DNA from: Calothrix sp. C42_A2020_038
GTDB taxonomy: Bacteria > Cyanobacteriota > Cyanobacteriia > Cyanobacteriales > Nostocaceae
Direction of reading: 5' to 3'
Assembly (NCBI GenBank): GCA_015272395.1
Contig: JACYLQ010000011.1
Span: 1 to 64,000, forward strand
DNA: 64,000 nucleotides
Shown here piece by piece: positions 54,772 through 63,963 of this stretch (position 1 is its first letter; every line of letters starts with the position of its first letter). The notes beneath the pieces are model-generated. The model had not been told where the DNA came from and searched no databases. It saw nothing but the letters and a program-made list of their open reading frames with translations. The position numbers and the translations under genes are program-made.

Positions 54772-55452
54772 ATGTTCAGACGGCTCATTCAGTGGATTAA
54801 AAAATTCTTCCAACGTTTGCTTGGAAGAAAAAAAACTCCAACCACAATCACTTCTCGTATTGAGACAAAACCCGCTCCTCCTCTCAACGACACAGATTTG
54901 GAATTTTTGTTTACCGAACTTTTGGAAGGGGTCAATCAAGCACGAGGACAAACTTGGGCACTGAAATGGCTGCATAATATAGAACACCGTGTTTCTACTG
55001 AACGTTGGGTGGAATGGCTACGTCGATTTGGCAATAAACTATTGGCATCCACCGCATCGAATAATGAATTAGCTGTACGACTAGTTCAACTTGGTGAATT
55101 AGAAGTTGGCGAGGTGGGTGATACCGCCTATGACATCGGCATGCAACTACTAACACGCAATCAGACTGAGCCTATTTGGGAATACACCGGACCTGATGCC
55201 GAATCAAACCTGGAATCAACCTCGCCTGATACAAATGGGCATAGGGAATTTCAACCACAACAGCCAGAAAATCCTCCTGAAGGTGAATTTCAAACCATTA
55301 CTCTTGAACAACTCTATGAACTAATGCACCAAGACCCAAACCTGCGCGCTTCAGTCGCTCAACAAGTTGGTACCGAAAGCGATGACCCAGATGTCATTAT
55401 TCAAGCATTAGTTGACCAATTTCAAGCAGCTAATCAAAGCGACACAGAATAA
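54772..55452 (+). CDS. Short paralogue of the pseudo-CHAT protein N-terminus
   Basis: The first 20 residues, MFRRLIQWIKKFFQRLLGRK, form a highly basic amphipathic helix suited to lie on a membrane. Residues 35-130 (DTDLEFLFTELLEGVNQARG, then QTWALKWLHNIEHRV and NELAVRLVQLGELEVGEVGD) match the first 130 residues of the next gene at 55724 almost position by position. An acidic, Pro/Glu-rich tail with a possible helix (LEQLYELMHQDPNLRASVAQ) completes 226 residues. The two genes are 271 bases apart on the same strand and begin with nearly the same nucleotides. The shared module is of no family I recognise. It may be a stand-alone adapter or competitor of the large protein. Confidence 0.78.
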   Translation: MFRRLIQWIKKFFQRLLGRKKTPTTITSRIETKPAPPLNDTDLEFLFTELLEGVNQARGQTWALKWLHNIEHRVSTERWVEWLRRFGNKLLASTASNNELAVRLVQLGELEVGEVGDTAYDIGMQLLTRNQTEPIWEYTGPDAESNLESTSPDTNGHREFQPQQPENPPEGEFQTITLEQLYELMHQDPNLRASVAQQVGTESDDPDVIIQALVDQFQAANQSDTE

Positions 55453-55723
55453 CACGTTTAGTTCAATTGTACCATTTGGGGTTAAATTTGGGAAGGGGGT
55501 ATGAAGAAAAAGTTAGGTAAAGTTGATTAATTCTTGTCAGCAAAAATATAGCGTATAAATCGAATGAATGGTATGGTATCTTTTGTTTCTCAAGACAATG
55601 TTCTGACTGATTTGCTACATATGTATTTTGATGAAAATATTTGTAACTAAGCGAACATATAGCGGTCATCAAATTCTTGAGTATCGCTAAAATCGATGAG
55701 AAACATCCAGAGTATAAAGGTAG

Positions 55724-58700
55724 ATGCTCAGGCGGTTAGTAAAGTTGCTTAGAAAGATTTTCCAACAACTCTTTGGCAAGAAAAAAGAGCGTTCCACCCA
55801 GTTAGTAACGCAACATACTGTGGTGCAATCACCACCTATGTTAACTAATGCGGATTTAGAATATTTGTTTACCCAGTTATTGGAAGGTGTGTGTCAAGCG
55901 CGCGGACAAACTTGGGCAATCAAATTCTTAGAAAGAATGGAAAATCGTATTAGTGAACAACGTTGGTTAGAGTGGTTGCAAGTTTTTGGTGAACGGTTAC
56001 TAGCTTCCCCAGCACCAAATGAAGAGTTAGCCTTTCGATTGGTACAATTGGGAGAACTACAAATTGGAACTGTAGGAGATTTTGCTCACGATATTGGAAT
56101 GCGACTTCTTGCACGCAATTCCGGTGTCATGTGGCAAGATATTCGTGAAGACGAAGTTACGGAAGGAAGTATCGAAATAATTGTACCCAACCCTAACTAT
56201 GAAGCTCCAACTTTAGACGAAGATCTAAAATCTCAAGATTTGGATTTTGTTGATTCCTCTGTAGATTTAGAAATACCATTAGAAATATCAGGGCAAGATT
56301 TGCTCGATGTTTATAGTGAAGATTTGCAGGAGTTTGAACAACCTGTATCTACACCTAGTTCAATTTACTACTCTAATTTAATTGATAACACAGCAATAAC
56401 CTCAGTATCTGAAGATACTAATATTAGTTTTTCGGATACGCCTGGGCAAGGTTTACTTCGTCAGTTCGGTGAAGATTTATGGGGTGTAGAACCAGAGCCC
56501 ATGCAACCCCAACTTACAAACAATACGCCAATTACAGCGAACGATTACGCAAGCTCTACAACTGACGATGTAGAAGATGCCGAAAGTTTGGACAACATAA
56601 GCGATTTAGATAATTTAGGCAATATACAAGGTATATTTAATACTTCAGGGCAGGATTTATTGCGTCAGTACGGTGAGGAATTATGGGAATCTGAACCTGC
56701 GGCGCCGGTACAGCCCATAGTATATGAATCAAATTTAGGGAATGAGGAAATTTCCTCCCCACCAGAGGTAGAATCAGACGATTTTTCCACATTGTTAAAT
56801 ACTCCTGGACAAGATTTAATTAGTGAGCTAGGAGAGAATTTGTGGTCTGACGATACCGAAGTAACAGAAGTAACAGAAGTAACAGAAGAGGAAACGGCAC
56901 CTACTGCTAATGAGTGGACAAAGATTATAGACGAAAACTATGACGAAAACTATATTGAGTTTCGTGCCCCTGAAGCTTCATTAACATTAGGAGAAGAAAT
57001 CCGCACTCATAATTTTAATGAGTTGCTATCTAATGATAATTACATTAGTAGTGACGAATTAGACTTATCGCAACTGGAGAAAAATGACACCGATTCTGTT
57101 TCTGAAGAAACAGAAGTAGTTAGTGCTATTGAGGATATTCGACAGAACAACCAAGAAAATGAGCAGAATATTATTATATCGTTTGATGATACACATGAGC
57201 TAAATGAAGACCCTGTTGAGGTATTTACTGAGGCATTTGTTGAATCAACAGAACAAACAGAACAAGAAATAGATTTAGATTCGCCAATTATCCCTGTTCA
57301 ACGCGACTTGGCGCCAAGCACACAAAGTTGGGATGATGTACCACTTGCCGACATGTCTCCGACTGTCGCGGTTACTCTTGATGAACTTTGGGTAAGGTTA
57401 CAACAAAGTGCAAACTTAGTTGAACAATTAGCATCTGGGTTGCTGTCTCAAGCAAATACTTCACAAATTTTTGTGGATCTCCCGAACCAAGCGTCTAAAC
57501 AATTGGAAGCACAGGCTTGGTTTTACCAAGCTTTAGCGCAAACTAAAGCAGGTAATTTATCAGCAGCTATTTTTTCTTATGACCAAGCAATTGCTTTGGC
57601 ACCTGATGCCTACGAATATTGGTTCAACCGAGGTTTAGCGTTGTTCCATTTAAAAGATTTACCTATGGCGATTGCATCGTATGAAAATGCGATTGCCATC
57701 AAACCTGATTATTATAAGGCTTGGTTCAATCGAGGTGCTAGTTTAGGAGAACTGGAACGGTATGACGAAGCAATTGCTTCCTTTGATAAAGCTATCGAAA
57801 TTAGACCAGACTACGGTGATGCATGGGCGAGCAAAGGATTAGCATTATTAAAACTCTGGCAAATACCCGAAGCAATTAGTTGTTATGACCGCGCCACCCA
57901 ACTCGAACCAATGGATCCAGAAAATTGGTACTATCGTGGTGTTGCACTATCGCAAAACAAACAGTATTTAGAAGCAATTACCTCTTTGGAAGAGGCTATC
58001 GAAATTCAACCACAACATCCAGGCGCCTGGTACCAACGTGGTTTGGCTATGGCCCAGTTGGAAAAATGGGAAGATGCTGTCATCTCATATCAAAAAGCAC
58101 TAAAATCACATCCTGGTTCATATGAACTATGGTATCTTCGTGGGGTTGCGCTTGATAAATGTAATAGACACGAAGATGCAGTTGAGTCTTATGACAATGC
58201 TCTTGCTTTAAATCCTGAATTTTACGAAATTTGGATTGACCGAGGTGTACTCCAAGCAAGTCTTGGGGAATGGCGTGAAGCAATAGCATCGTGGGATAAA
58301 GCTCTTGATATTAACCCCAATGTATACCTAGCTTGGTTTAACAAAGCTATTGCATGGGAACAACTGGGAGAGCGAGAACAAGCTATTGCCTGCTACGACC
58401 AAACGGTGGATAGGGAACCAAACCTCTATGCTGCTTGGTACAACCGAGGTTTACTTTTAATGGCATTATCCAAATTTGAAGATGCTATTTTATCGTTTGA
58501 TTATGCAATTCAACTCCTACCTGATAGCACTGAAGCATGGATAGCGCGTGCGAATGCCGTCGAAAAATCTACCGTCTTTGATTATTACCTAAGCTCGCAT
58601 AGTTTGATCGCAAATCAAAATCCAAGCTTAAATGCTCGTGGTGAGGAAGGTAAACTCGCAACTTATGCAGTAGCTATTAACTACATTAATAAAGATGCGA

Positions 58701-60349
58701 ACCCTGAAGTTTGGGGTAAATTACATATTTCCCTTGGTAATGCTTACTATGACAGAGGTAAGCGCTACACTTACATATCAGATGATTGGTCGCTAGCTAT
58801 CTACGCTTATAATCAGGCTCTCTCAACTGTTGCTTCTGAACAATTCCTCGAATTACACCTAGAAGTACTACAAAATATTGTTAGAGTCTTATTAGGATTT
58901 GGTGATACAGCCCAAGCACAACAATTTCAAACCTATGCTGCAACTTTGCTGTCCAATGCGTTAAACGACTCGAAACTTTCAGATGATCGCAAAAAAGAAT
59001 TAGCATTGAAATTTGCTGGGTTAGGACAACTGGCTGTAGATATAGCGGTGCAATCTGGCGAATTAGTTCAAGCTTTAGAACTTGCAGAATTTGGTAAAAA
59101 TGCTTGTTTGAATTGGCTACAGTATGGTTTTGTAGACAAATTTTATTCTCCAAGCTACAAATCGATTCAAAACCTAGTTAACCCATTCACTGCTATTGTT
59201 TATTGGCATATAAGTCCCTCTGGTTTACGCAGCTTTATTGTTAAAAATAGTCATCCAGAACCAATACTTGTATTTACACCAATGTTGAATATTGGTGATA
59301 TGAATGAAATTCCAATACCCGAAGTCATTGAAAATTTAACAGCATTTGAAGACTGGGTTAAGGAGTGGAATCAACAATACCAAGATTTTCGTAATTCTAC
59401 TTTAGAACAACATTCTTGGCTGTACAACATGGAAGCGCGTCTGCTCCAGCTTCGCGATATTCTTAGTATTGGCGCCATTGAGCAGGAACTCGAAGGTATT
59501 AGTAAATTAATACTAATTCCTCATCGCGACTTATTCAGATATCCGCTTCATGCGCTTTTTTCAGTAGAAAGTGTAAAAACAATTACATATCTTCCTTGTG
59601 CTGAGTTAGGACTAGTACCTCAAGATCAGCCTGTGCTATATGATACACAGTCATTACTAAGTATAGAAGCACTAAGTTATTCGACAATTGAGTCAGTTAA
59701 AATAGAAACAGAAGGAATTACCAATCTTTTTAGTAGAGTTAAACGTCTTCAGACAACAAAAGTCACAAAGCAAGAAATATTACAAGAATTAGAAAATCAT
59801 AGCATTCTGCACTTTACTGGCTATACCATTGACAACCCTAACAACCCCAAAAAATCACAATTATTCTTAGCAGAAGAAGATAAACTCTCACTAGAAGAAA
59901 TTAATCATCGAATTCTTTCTAATTATTATTTAATTACTCTGTCGGCTGGTGAAACAATAATTACCACAGATGAAACGATTACTACCGAATATGTGGGTAT
60001 AGTCAGCGGGTTTCTCAAAGCAGGAGTCAACCATATTGTGACAACACAGTGGATGGTTGATAATACTGCAAATGCACTCGTCATGACAGAGTTTTATCGA
60101 CGACTCAAACAAGGTAAATCTGTCCCTACAGCATTAAATGAAGCCATCACATGGTTAAAAGAATTAACTGCTGGTGAATTGAAGCGATGGTACGAAGATT
60201 TACTACGTAAATCACCTTTGGGAGGAGTTAGAGTTCAGGCGCCTATCGCTGAACAACTACACAAGTTAAACAGCATTGCAGCCAACCAAAAGCTTTATAA
60301 CCATCCTTATTACTGGGCAGCTTTCAAAGTTATCGGTAATTTAGATTAA
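55724..60349 (+). CDS. TPR-repeat protein with catalytically dead CHAT domain
   Basis: The 1541-residue product has, in order: a basic amphipathic helix (MLRRLVKLLRKIFQQLFGKK); the module shared with the preceding gene (35-140); an acidic, disordered-looking linker (140-560) carrying four copies of a (S/P)GQDLLxxxGEDLW motif near residues 188, 241, 305 and 358; about ten TPRs (597-944; WFNRG..AIxSYDxAIxxxP); a helical spacer; and a CHAT (caspase-HetF-associated-with-TPR) domain to the end. In CHAT proteases the His lies in HFAxHG and the Cys in LSACETG. Here these read HFTGYT and LSAGET, so both catalytic residues are replaced. TPRs could hold partners. It is followed by the terminator of the ribosomal cluster. 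Confidence 0.88.
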   Translation: MLRRLVKLLRKIFQQLFGKKKERSTQLVTQHTVVQSPPMLTNADLEYLFTQLLEGVCQARGQTWAIKFLERMENRISEQRWLEWLQVFGERLLASPAPNEELAFRLVQLGELQIGTVGDFAHDIGMRLLARNSGVMWQDIREDEVTEGSIEIIVPNPNYEAPTLDEDLKSQDLDFVDSSVDLEIPLEISGQDLLDVYSEDLQEFEQPVSTPSSIYYSNLIDNTAITSVSEDTNISFSDTPGQGLLRQFGEDLWGVEPEPMQPQLTNNTPITANDYASSTTDDVEDAESLDNISDLDNLGNIQGIFNTSGQDLLRQYGEELWESEPAAPVQPIVYESNLGNEEISSPPEVESDDFSTLLNTPGQDLISELGENLWSDDTEVTEVTEVTEEETAPTANEWTKIIDENYDENYIEFRAPEASLTLGEEIRTHNFNELLSNDNYISSDELDLSQLEKNDTDSVSEETEVVSAIEDIRQNNQENEQNIIISFDDTHELNEDPVEVFTEAFVESTEQTEQEIDLDSPIIPVQRDLAPSTQSWDDVPLADMSPTVAVTLDELWVRLQQSANLVEQLASGLLSQANTSQIFVDLPNQASKQLEAQAWFYQALAQTKAGNLSAAIFSYDQAIALAPDAYEYWFNRGLALFHLKDLPMAIASYENAIAIKPDYYKAWFNRGASLGELERYDEAIASFDKAIEIRPDYGDAWASKGLALLKLWQIPEAISCYDRATQLEPMDPENWYYRGVALSQNKQYLEAITSLEEAIEIQPQHPGAWYQRGLAMAQLEKWEDAVISYQKALKSHPGSYELWYLRGVALDKCNRHEDAVESYDNALALNPEFYEIWIDRGVLQASLGEWREAIASWDKALDINPNVYLAWFNKAIAWEQLGEREQAIACYDQTVDREPNLYAAWYNRGLLLMALSKFEDAILSFDYAIQLLPDSTEAWIARANAVEKSTVFDYYLSSHSLIANQNPSLNARGEEGKLATYAVAINYINKDANPEVWGKLHISLGNAYYDRGKRYTYISDDWSLAIYAYNQALSTVASEQFLELHLEVLQNIVRVLLGFGDTAQAQQFQTYAATLLSNALNDSKLSDDRKKELALKFAGLGQLAVDIAVQSGELVQALELAEFGKNACLNWLQYGFVDKFYSPSYKSIQNLVNPFTAIVYWHISPSGLRSFIVKNSHPEPILVFTPMLNIGDMNEIPIPEVIENLTAFEDWVKEWNQQYQDFRNSTLEQHSWLYNMEARLLQLRDILSIGAIEQELEGISKLILIPHRDLFRYPLHALFSVESVKTITYLPCAELGLVPQDQPVLYDTQSLLSIEALSYSTIESVKIETEGITNLFSRVKRLQTTKVTKQEILQELENHSILHFTGYTIDNPNNPKKSQLFLAEEDKLSLEEINHRILSNYYLITLSAGETIITTDETITTEYVGIVSGFLKAGVNHIVTTQWMVDNTANALVMTEFYRRLKQGKSVPTALNEAITWLKELTAGELKRWYEDLLRKSPLGGVRVQAPIAEQLHKLNSIAANQKLYNHPYYWAAFKVIGNLD

Positions 60350-60513
60350 TGTATACAGTTATGCCATTGCCTTGTAGGATACTGTTGGTTCCGAACGGGG
60401 TGGCGCCCCACACTTGAATGAGAAATCAGTTTTATAGCTACATTTTTGTTCAAAAGTTCTACCTGCCCATTTAAAAGGAACGGGTAAGTATGCCCATTTC
60501 ACAAGACAATAAA

Positions 60514-60536
60514 AAAGCCTGTTTATCACAGGCTTT
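60514..60536 (-). terminator. Terminator of the ribosomal protein operon
   Basis: AAAGCCTGT and ACAGGCTTT pair perfectly across TTATC; on the minus strand it is followed by six U. It lies 74 bases after the rplL stop. Confidence 0.9.
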
Positions 60537-60609
60537 GTATTGCTTCACTTTTGAGGGTGAAGCTTATTTCCACAGATTATTACAGAACATTTAGGCGCCG
60601 AAGCTGAAA

Positions 60610-61005
60610 TTACTTAACGGTAACTTTACCACCAGCTTCTTCGATACGCTTCTTAGCATCTTCTGCTTTATCTTTAGCGACTGCTTCAAAGATTGGCTTA
60701 GGCGCCGCTTCTACCAAGTCTTTAGCTTCTTTCAAACCTAAGCCGGTCAATTCGCGAACAATCTTAAGAACTGCAATCTTCTTATCAGCAGGTACAGAAT
60801 CAAGAATCGCATCAAATTCGGTTTTCTCTTCAACAGGTTCAGCAGCAGCAGCAGCAGCAGCACCAGGTGCCATCATCATCATGCCACCAGCAGGTGCAGC
60901 AGCGCTAACACCAAAAGCTTCTTCGATTTGCTTAACGAGTTCAGCAGCTTCAAGAAGGGTAAGACCTTTCAATTTTTCTAAAATTTCATCAGTTGCAGTT
61001 GACAT
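60610..61005 (-). CDS. rplL: 50S ribosomal protein L7/L12
   Basis: The 131-residue stalk protein recruits translation factors to the ribosome. It has the N-terminal dimerisation segment [20 protein letters not shown], an Ala/Gly/Met hinge ([16 protein letters not shown]), and the C-terminal factor-binding domain [20 protein letters not shown], then LVEAAPKPI. The long Met run in the hinge is a mild oddity. It is the last gene of the operon, 120 bases after rplJ, with heptamer repeats and a GTAGAGAC hairpin in the gap. GGAG lies upstream of ATG 61005. Confidence 0.98.
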   Translation of the reverse strand: MSTATDEILEKLKGLTLLEAAELVKQIEEAFGVSAAAPAGGMMMMAPGAAAAAAAEPVEEKTEFDAILDSVPADKKIAVLKIVRELTGLGLKEAKDLVEAAPKPIFEAVAKDKAEDAKKRIEEAGGKVTVK

Positions 61006-61101
61006 TTTTCCATCTCCTAGTAATGCGTTGATTTTTAGTACTTAATTAACAGTCAGTGTTAGCAATTAATCGTTAACTGTTTAACTCCTAACTCATAACT
61101 T

Positions 61102-61129
61102 GTAGAGACATCATCCAGGATGTCTCTAC
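61102..61129. repeat. GTAGAGAC-family hairpin 5, overlapping the rplJ stop
   Basis: GTAGAGACATC pairs with GATGTCTCTAC across ATCCAG. The rplJ stop codon (61126-61128) lies inside the right arm. It separates rplJ from rplL and could modulate their ratio. Confidence 0.85.
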
Positions 61130-61680
61130 TCAGCAGCACCTTCAGTGGCGCCTTCTTTGTCCTTGTCAGCGTAAGCTTGCAAAGCACGTCCCAACGAACT
61201 TGGTACTTCGTTGATACCCACTGCAATTTTCGTTGCCAATGCGTTGATGGCACCAGCAATTTGCGCGATAAGTTGTTCCTTGGAAGGTAAATCTCCCAGT
61301 GCTTTGACATCTGCTTCCTTAAGCAGCTTGCCTTCCATTACACCACCACGGAGTTTAGTTTTATCCTTGGTGGCTTTTTGAAAGTCTTGATATGCCTTAA
61401 TTGCTGATGAAAAATCTTCTTTTACCAGCAAAAAGGCATTAGAACCCTTGAGCAACTCTGACATTGGTTGCCATTTTTGATCATCTTGAATGGCAATACC
61501 CATGAGAGTATTTTTGGTGACTTTACAAACTGTACCACTAGGGCGTAATTTGCGTCTTAAGTCAGTAATTTCAGCAACTGTTAGTCCTTGATAATCAATG
61601 ACTAGTGCCAAACTTGACTCACCCAAAGTATCTTTGAGTTCACTAACAATTTCTCTTTTGTCCTCAACCGTTCTTCCCAT
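61126..61680 (-). CDS. rplJ: 50S ribosomal protein L10
   Basis: L10 anchors L7/L12 dimers on 23S rRNA. The 184-residue sequence opens [20 protein letters not shown] and has the typical [20 protein letters not shown] and [14 protein letters not shown]. The C-terminal helix ([16 protein letters not shown]) holds the L12 sites. A ribosome site AAGGAGG is optimal. A leader and attenuator precede it (61793-61966). The extreme C-terminus and its stop lie inside a GTAGAGAC hairpin. Confidence 0.97.
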   Translation of the reverse strand: MGRTVEDKREIVSELKDTLGESSLALVIDYQGLTVAEITDLRRKLRPSGTVCKVTKNTLMGIAIQDDQKWQPMSELLKGSNAFLLVKEDFSSAIKAYQDFQKATKDKTKLRGGVMEGKLLKEADVKALGDLPSKEQLIAQIAGAINALATKIAVGINEVPSSLGRALQAYADKDKEGATEGAAE

Positions 61681-61792
61681 TTTGCTTCACCTCCTTGGAG
61701 GATTTTAGATTTTGAATTTAGTGCAATTCACAAACCAAACCTGAATTGCGCGCTGAAGCTATAAAATCGTCCAACAAATAACTAAAAACAAT

Positions 61793-61820
61793 AAACCCCA
61801 GCTACAACAAGCCAGGGTTT
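61793..61820 (-). terminator. Attenuator terminator in the rplJ leader
   Basis: On the minus strand, AAACCCUGGCU pairs with AGCUGGGGUUU across UGUUGU using two G-U wobbles, then a U-rich run. The wobbles pair only in minus-strand RNA, so the structure belongs to the rplA-rplJ transcript. It sits between the L10 leader and the rplJ start codon and would reduce transcription of rplJL. Confidence 0.8.
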
Positions 61821-61915
61821 TAGATCGAGGTCGATATAAAATAACATCGAAATACATCTCGCACCAGTTGCTTTCACACTGTTCTCAAGTGTAAGCACAC
61901 CGTAATTAATAAGAC

Positions 61916-61966
61916 GTAAACCTCGGCAGGATATTAAGCATGAAAGCACCTGCTGTCTCTGGCTAC
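61916..61966 (-). ncRNA. Ribosomal protein L10 leader
   Basis: Read on the minus strand, CCAGAGACAGCAGGTGC and TTAATATCCTGCCGAGG match the conserved sides of the L10 leader, the mRNA site that L10(L12)4 binds to repress its own synthesis. It lies in the 348-base gap between rplA and rplJ, upstream of the attenuator. Recognition is by motif recall. Confidence 0.82.
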
Positions 61967-62028
61967 TTATTTAGTTTTTTAGTTATGAGTTAAAACTCCT
62001 AAGTTCTGGCTCTTAACTCCTAACTTTA

Positions 62029-62742
62029 TTAGGCTTCACTCATTTTCAAATCGCGCAAGGCGTTAATATCAACTCGGATTGATGGTCCCATTGTTGAAGA
62101 GACATACAAACTTCGCCAGTAACGACCTTTGGCGCCGCTTGGGCGGTTACGGTCAACAGTTTCTTGCAACGCCTTCAAGTTTACCAATAAATCATCAGGT
62201 GTAAACGAGACCTTACCAAACATAACATGAACAATACCAGTTTTGTCTGCTCGGAATTCTAATTTACCTGCTTTAAATTCAGAAATCGCACTTGCTAAGT
62301 CAAAAGTAACAGTACCACCTTTAGGCGATGGCATCAACCCACGCGGACCGAGTAATTTACCAAGTTTAGCAACTTGGGGCATGACATCAGGTGTTGCAAT
62401 CAACTTATCGAAATCCATCATACCTTTCTGGATTTCATCAATTAGTTCTTCTGAACCAACAATATCGGCACCTGCATTGTTGGCTTCTGTAACTTTTTCA
62501 CCTCGTGCAATGACTGCCACTCGAACTTCGTTACCTGTTCCTTTAGGCAGTGCTACGGTTGTCCGTAATTGTTGGTCAGAATATTTTGGGTCAATTCCTA
62601 AACGGATATGAGCTTCTGCTGCTTCAGGAAATTTTGCTGTTGCGGTTTCTTTTAGCAGCGACAAAGCATCTAATGGAGCGTAATCTTTATCTTCAACTAG
62701 AGCAAGCAAGGCTTGCATTCGACGTGATACTTTCTTTGCCAT
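62029..62742 (-). CDS. rplA: 50S ribosomal protein L1
   Basis: The 237-residue L1 binds 23S rRNA at the L1 stalk. Its core [39 protein letters not shown] and [20 protein letters not shown] are all typical. The segment [20 protein letters not shown] closes the fold. It begins 148 bases after rplK; the gap holds heptamer repeats. GGAG precedes the ATG. Confidence 0.98.
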   Translation of the reverse strand: MAKKVSRRMQALLALVEDKDYAPLDALSLLKETATAKFPEAAEAHIRLGIDPKYSDQQLRTTVALPKGTGNEVRVAVIARGEKVTEANNAGADIVGSEELIDEIQKGMMDFDKLIATPDVMPQVAKLGKLLGPRGLMPSPKGGTVTFDLASAISEFKAGKLEFRADKTGIVHVMFGKVSFTPDDLLVNLKALQETVDRNRPSGAKGRYWRSLYVSSTMGPSIRVDINALRDLKMSEA

Positions 62743-62864
62743 TTTTATCTCCTGGGGTCAATTACGAAGCTTTGCCTCTCCCCCAATACAATTTACTCAA
62801 GTCAAAAGTGAAAACTTCAAAACCAAAAAGTTACTCGACAGTTATAAAAGTTATAAATCTTATT

Positions 62865-62890
62865 AACTCATAACTCATAACTCATAACTT
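62865..62890. repeat. Short tandem heptamer repeat (AACTCAT)
   Basis: Three perfect AACTCAT units plus a partial one run directly up to the rplK stop codon complement. It belongs to the same class as the array at 40495-40537. Similar single heptamers (AACTCCT, AACTCAT) occur in the gaps after rplA and rplJ. Confidence 0.88.
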
Positions 62891-63316
62891 TTAATCAACT
62901 ATCGCCACACCCATATTTTTTGCAGTACCTGCAATAATTTTCATTGCAGCTTCAACATCGTTAGCGTTAAGGTCAGGTAGCTTAGTTTGAGCAATTTCAC
63001 GTAACTGGTTTGTAGTAATCGAACCAACTTTCTTCTTGTTAGGTTCGTTCGAGCCAGTTTCGATTTTAGCTGCCTTTTTAATTAAAACTGAAGCCGGAGG
63101 AGTTTTAAGAATAAACGTAAAACTTCGGTCTTCAAACACAGAAATTTCTACAGGGATAACCATCCCAGCTTGATCAGCTGTTTTGGCATTATATTCCTTG
63201 CAAAACATCATGATATTAACACCGTGCTGACCTAGCGCGGGACCGACAGGCGGTGCTGGGTTGGCTTTACCTGCGTTTAGTGCCAACTTAATAACCGCTA
63301 CAACTTTCTTCGCCAT
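62891..63316 (-). CDS. rplK: 50S ribosomal protein L11
   Basis: The 141-residue L11 forms the GTPase-associated centre with 23S r[38 protein letters not shown] and [17 protein letters not shown] (N-domain), and the C-domain rRNA-binding helix [17 protein letters not shown], all match. It starts five bases after the nusG stop. Confidence 0.98.
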   Translation of the reverse strand: MAKKVVAVIKLALNAGKANPAPPVGPALGQHGVNIMMFCKEYNAKTADQAGMVIPVEISVFEDRSFTFILKTPPASVLIKKAAKIETGSNEPNKKKVGSITTNQLREIAQTKLPDLNANDVEAAMKIIAGTAKNMGVAIVD

Positions 63317-63321
63317 TTGTT

Positions 63322-63963
63322 TTAGCTCTGTTTCTCAACCTGATTGAATTCTAATTCGACTGGTGTATCCCGTCCAAAAATCGAAAGCAAGGCTTTCAGT
63401 TTACTCCGTTCTGGGCTAACTTCAATAACCTCACCTTCAAAATCTTTAAATGGACCAGAAAGCACAATTATTTTATCACCCGTAGCCATATCAATTTTGA
63501 CGACAGCTTCTTGTTCGGTAGCTTGCTTGAAGATACGTTCAACTTCAGAATTACTTAACGGTACGGGTTTTACGTGACCACGGCTTTTACCTGTTCCCCG
63601 TTTTTGCTCTGCTCCCACGAAGTTAATTACGTGGGTAGTGTTGCGTACCACCTGCCAGACATCATCATCCATTATCATCCTCACTAGTACATAGCCAGGG
63701 AAGACTTTTTCTTCAGTTTGATGACGACTACCATCTTTACGAATTTTGACGGCTGGCGTGTGCGGAATTTCTACCTGGAGTATCTTATCAGCTACATCAA
63801 AAGTTTGAATACGCTGCTCCAAATTTGTTTTAACACGTTTTTCACACCCCGACGCCACTTGCACTGCATACCAGCGAGAGGATTTCTGAGAAGAGGTGCC
63901 GTCAGTTCCTTCTTCTGAGTGCAAAGCTTGTTCGTTGTGACCTTCATCTGTTGCAAAAGTCAT
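63322..63963 (-). CDS. nusG: Transcription antitermination factor NusG
   Basis: NusG couples RNA polymerase to ribosomes or Rho. The N-terminal NGN domain, [20 protein letters not shown] and then [20 protein letters not shown], is followed by the KOW domain, [21 protein letters not shown] prefer the ATG at 63963 to a GTG 24 bases earlier because the ATG overlaps the secE stop as ATGA. A polar N-terminal extension ([15 protein letters not shown]) before the NGN domain is usual in cyanobacteria. Confidence 0.97.
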   Translation of the reverse strand: MTFATDEGHNEQALHSEEGTDGTSSQKSSRWYAVQVASGCEKRVKTNLEQRIQTFDVADKILQVEIPHTPAVKIRKDGSRHQTEEKVFPGYVLVRMIMDDDVWQVVRNTTHVINFVGAEQKRGTGKSRGHVKPVPLSNSEVERIFKQATEQEAVVKIDMATGDKIIVLSGPFKDFEGEVIEVSPERSKLKALLSIFGRDTPVELEFNQVEKQS

